From NCBI GenBank assembly GCA_001828545.1, contig MHYW01000061.1, positions 1-6,105 of the forward strand: a stretch of DNA of 6,105 nt. Reading direction: 5' to 3'. Position 1 is the stretch's first letter, and each line of letters starts with the position of its first letter. Below, piece by piece: positions 5,853 through 6,105 of this stretch. A model generated the notes under the pieces. The model saw nothing but the letters and a program-made list of their open reading frames with translations. It had not been told where the DNA came from and ran no database searches. A program made the position numbers and the translations under genes. Origin of the DNA: Planctomycetes bacterium RIFCSPHIGHO2_12_FULL_52_36 (lineage in GTDB: Bacteria; Planctomycetota; Brocadiia; Brocadiales; Bathyanammoxibiaceae).

Positions 5853-6093
5853 AAGCCGAATACGGCAAGAGGGCCAAAAATCTGGCCCTCTTTAAGGCCG
5901 ATATGGTAGAGCGTTGATGCCTGGCGCAATTCCCAGAACGCTTTCTAGAAAAAAGCTTTCCCTGAGAACCAGTAAGTTTTTGCAGGGTAGGTAAGTCCTT
6001 GTAATCTAATTCTTTTGTCCCCATCCTGCAGAAGCGGCATTTTTTATTGAATTTTGAAAACCTCTTTATCGTGTCATCTCTTCTTTCTCGCAT
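5851..6093 (-). CDS. rpsR: Ribosomal protein S18, zinc-ligand (C+) form
   Basis: S18 is a small-subunit platform protein that pairs with S6. The 80 residues are within the family range. The family core is clear: basic N-terminus, K-E-L-D-Y-K-D (27-33), G-K-L-F-S-R-K-R-S-G-N-C-A-R-H-Q-R (45-61) and A-L-K-R-A-R-F-L-A-L-L-P (66-77). Cys19-x2-Cys22 with Cys56-x2-His59 form a plausible zinc site, as in the C+ versions of S18; E. coli S18 lacks this set. ATG 6093 is the first start after an in-frame TAA. The 12 bases upstream hold no Shine-Dalgarno, so initiation probably depends on the preceding gene, which seems to end 3 nt earlier. Confidence 0.97.
   Translation of the reverse strand: MRERRDDTIKRFSKFNKKCRFCRMGTKELDYKDLPTLQKLTGSQGKLFSRKRSGNCARHQRSTISALKRARFLALLPYSA
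5855..5900 (-). repeat. Strong hairpin in the 3' coding end of rpsR
   Basis: AAGAGGGCCA (5867-5876) pairs perfectly with TGGCCCTCTT (5883-5892) around a 6-nt loop. CGGC (5863-5866) and GCCG (5897-5900) can extend the stem past a 4-nt bulge. A second small stem, GCCG/CGGC at 5855-5866, competes for the same bases. It covers codons of the conserved K-R-A-R-F-L-A-L-L-P end of S18. No T-run follows on either strand, so a terminator is unlikely. Confidence 0.6.
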
Positions 6094-6096
6094 GGC

Positions 6097-6105
6097 TTAA
6101 AAGGG
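6097..6105 (-). CDS. ssb: Probable last codons of ssb (single-stranded DNA-binding protein), cut by window edge
   Basis: The last nine bases read CCC-TTT-TAA on the minus strand, that is Pro-Phe-stop. SSB proteins end in an acidic tip finishing with Pro-Phe, which docks partner proteins. In many bacteria ssb lies between rpsF and rpsR, just where this fragment is. The stop is 3 nt before the rpsR ATG. Nine bases alone prove nothing; the call rests on the match with expected gene order. Confidence 0.5.
   Translation of the reverse strand, partial: PF

Noticed and set aside
5941..5962. Overlapping TTTCTAGAAA and AAGCTTT palindromes in rpsR
   Set aside because: They are short, A/T-rich, and encode the conserved Lys-Leu-Phe-Ser-Arg-Lys-Arg segment. 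No arrangement suggests a site.

Overview
The window is a compact run of core housekeeping genes, all read leftward on the minus strand. In transcription order they are: the last codons of a probable ssb, then rpsR (S18), rplI (L9), dnaB (replicative helicase), bamA (outer-membrane assembly), an ompH/skp-type periplasmic chaperone, lpxC (lipid A deacetylase), and the first codons of a probable lpxA. The organism is a diderm, LPS-making bacterium, since BamA, Skp and LpxC occur together. The direct dnaB-bamA junction, the zinc-ligand form of S18 and the ompH-lpxC adjacency without lpxD or fabZ differ from the usual proteobacterial layout. Planctomycetota (for example anammox-type Brocadiales) is a guess from overall resemblance; Nitrospirota, NC10 or Omnitrophota are not excluded. 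No composition statistic was computed.

Right part (about 5388-6105): a translation block. Nine bases at the right edge read Pro-Phe-stop in the rpsR frame, which is the expected end of SSB, so the classical rpsF-ssb-rpsR-rplI order is probably intact. A strong hairpin lies in the last codons of rpsR, just before the strong rplI ribosome binding site.

Middle (3873-5387): dnaB is flanked by the only two real spacers, of 114 and 66 bp. Both spacers carry a copy of one 23-nt element on the same strand (18 of 23 identical, all five differences transitions). The larger spacer also has nested inverted repeats.

Left part (1-3872): an envelope block, bamA-ompH-lpxC-(lpxA). Gaps are 22 bp, 4 bp and a TTGA stop/start overlap, so translation is probably coupled. 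BamA inserts outer-membrane proteins, Skp/OmpH escorts them across the periplasm, and LpxC/LpxA make the lipid A of the outer leaflet. lpxC and probably lpxA both start with TTG.

There is no mobile element, CRISPR array, tRNA/rRNA gene or clear rho-independent terminator, and I see no wholly new system. The observations most worth following are the repeated spacer element, the rpsR 3' hairpin and the two truncated genes at the window edges.
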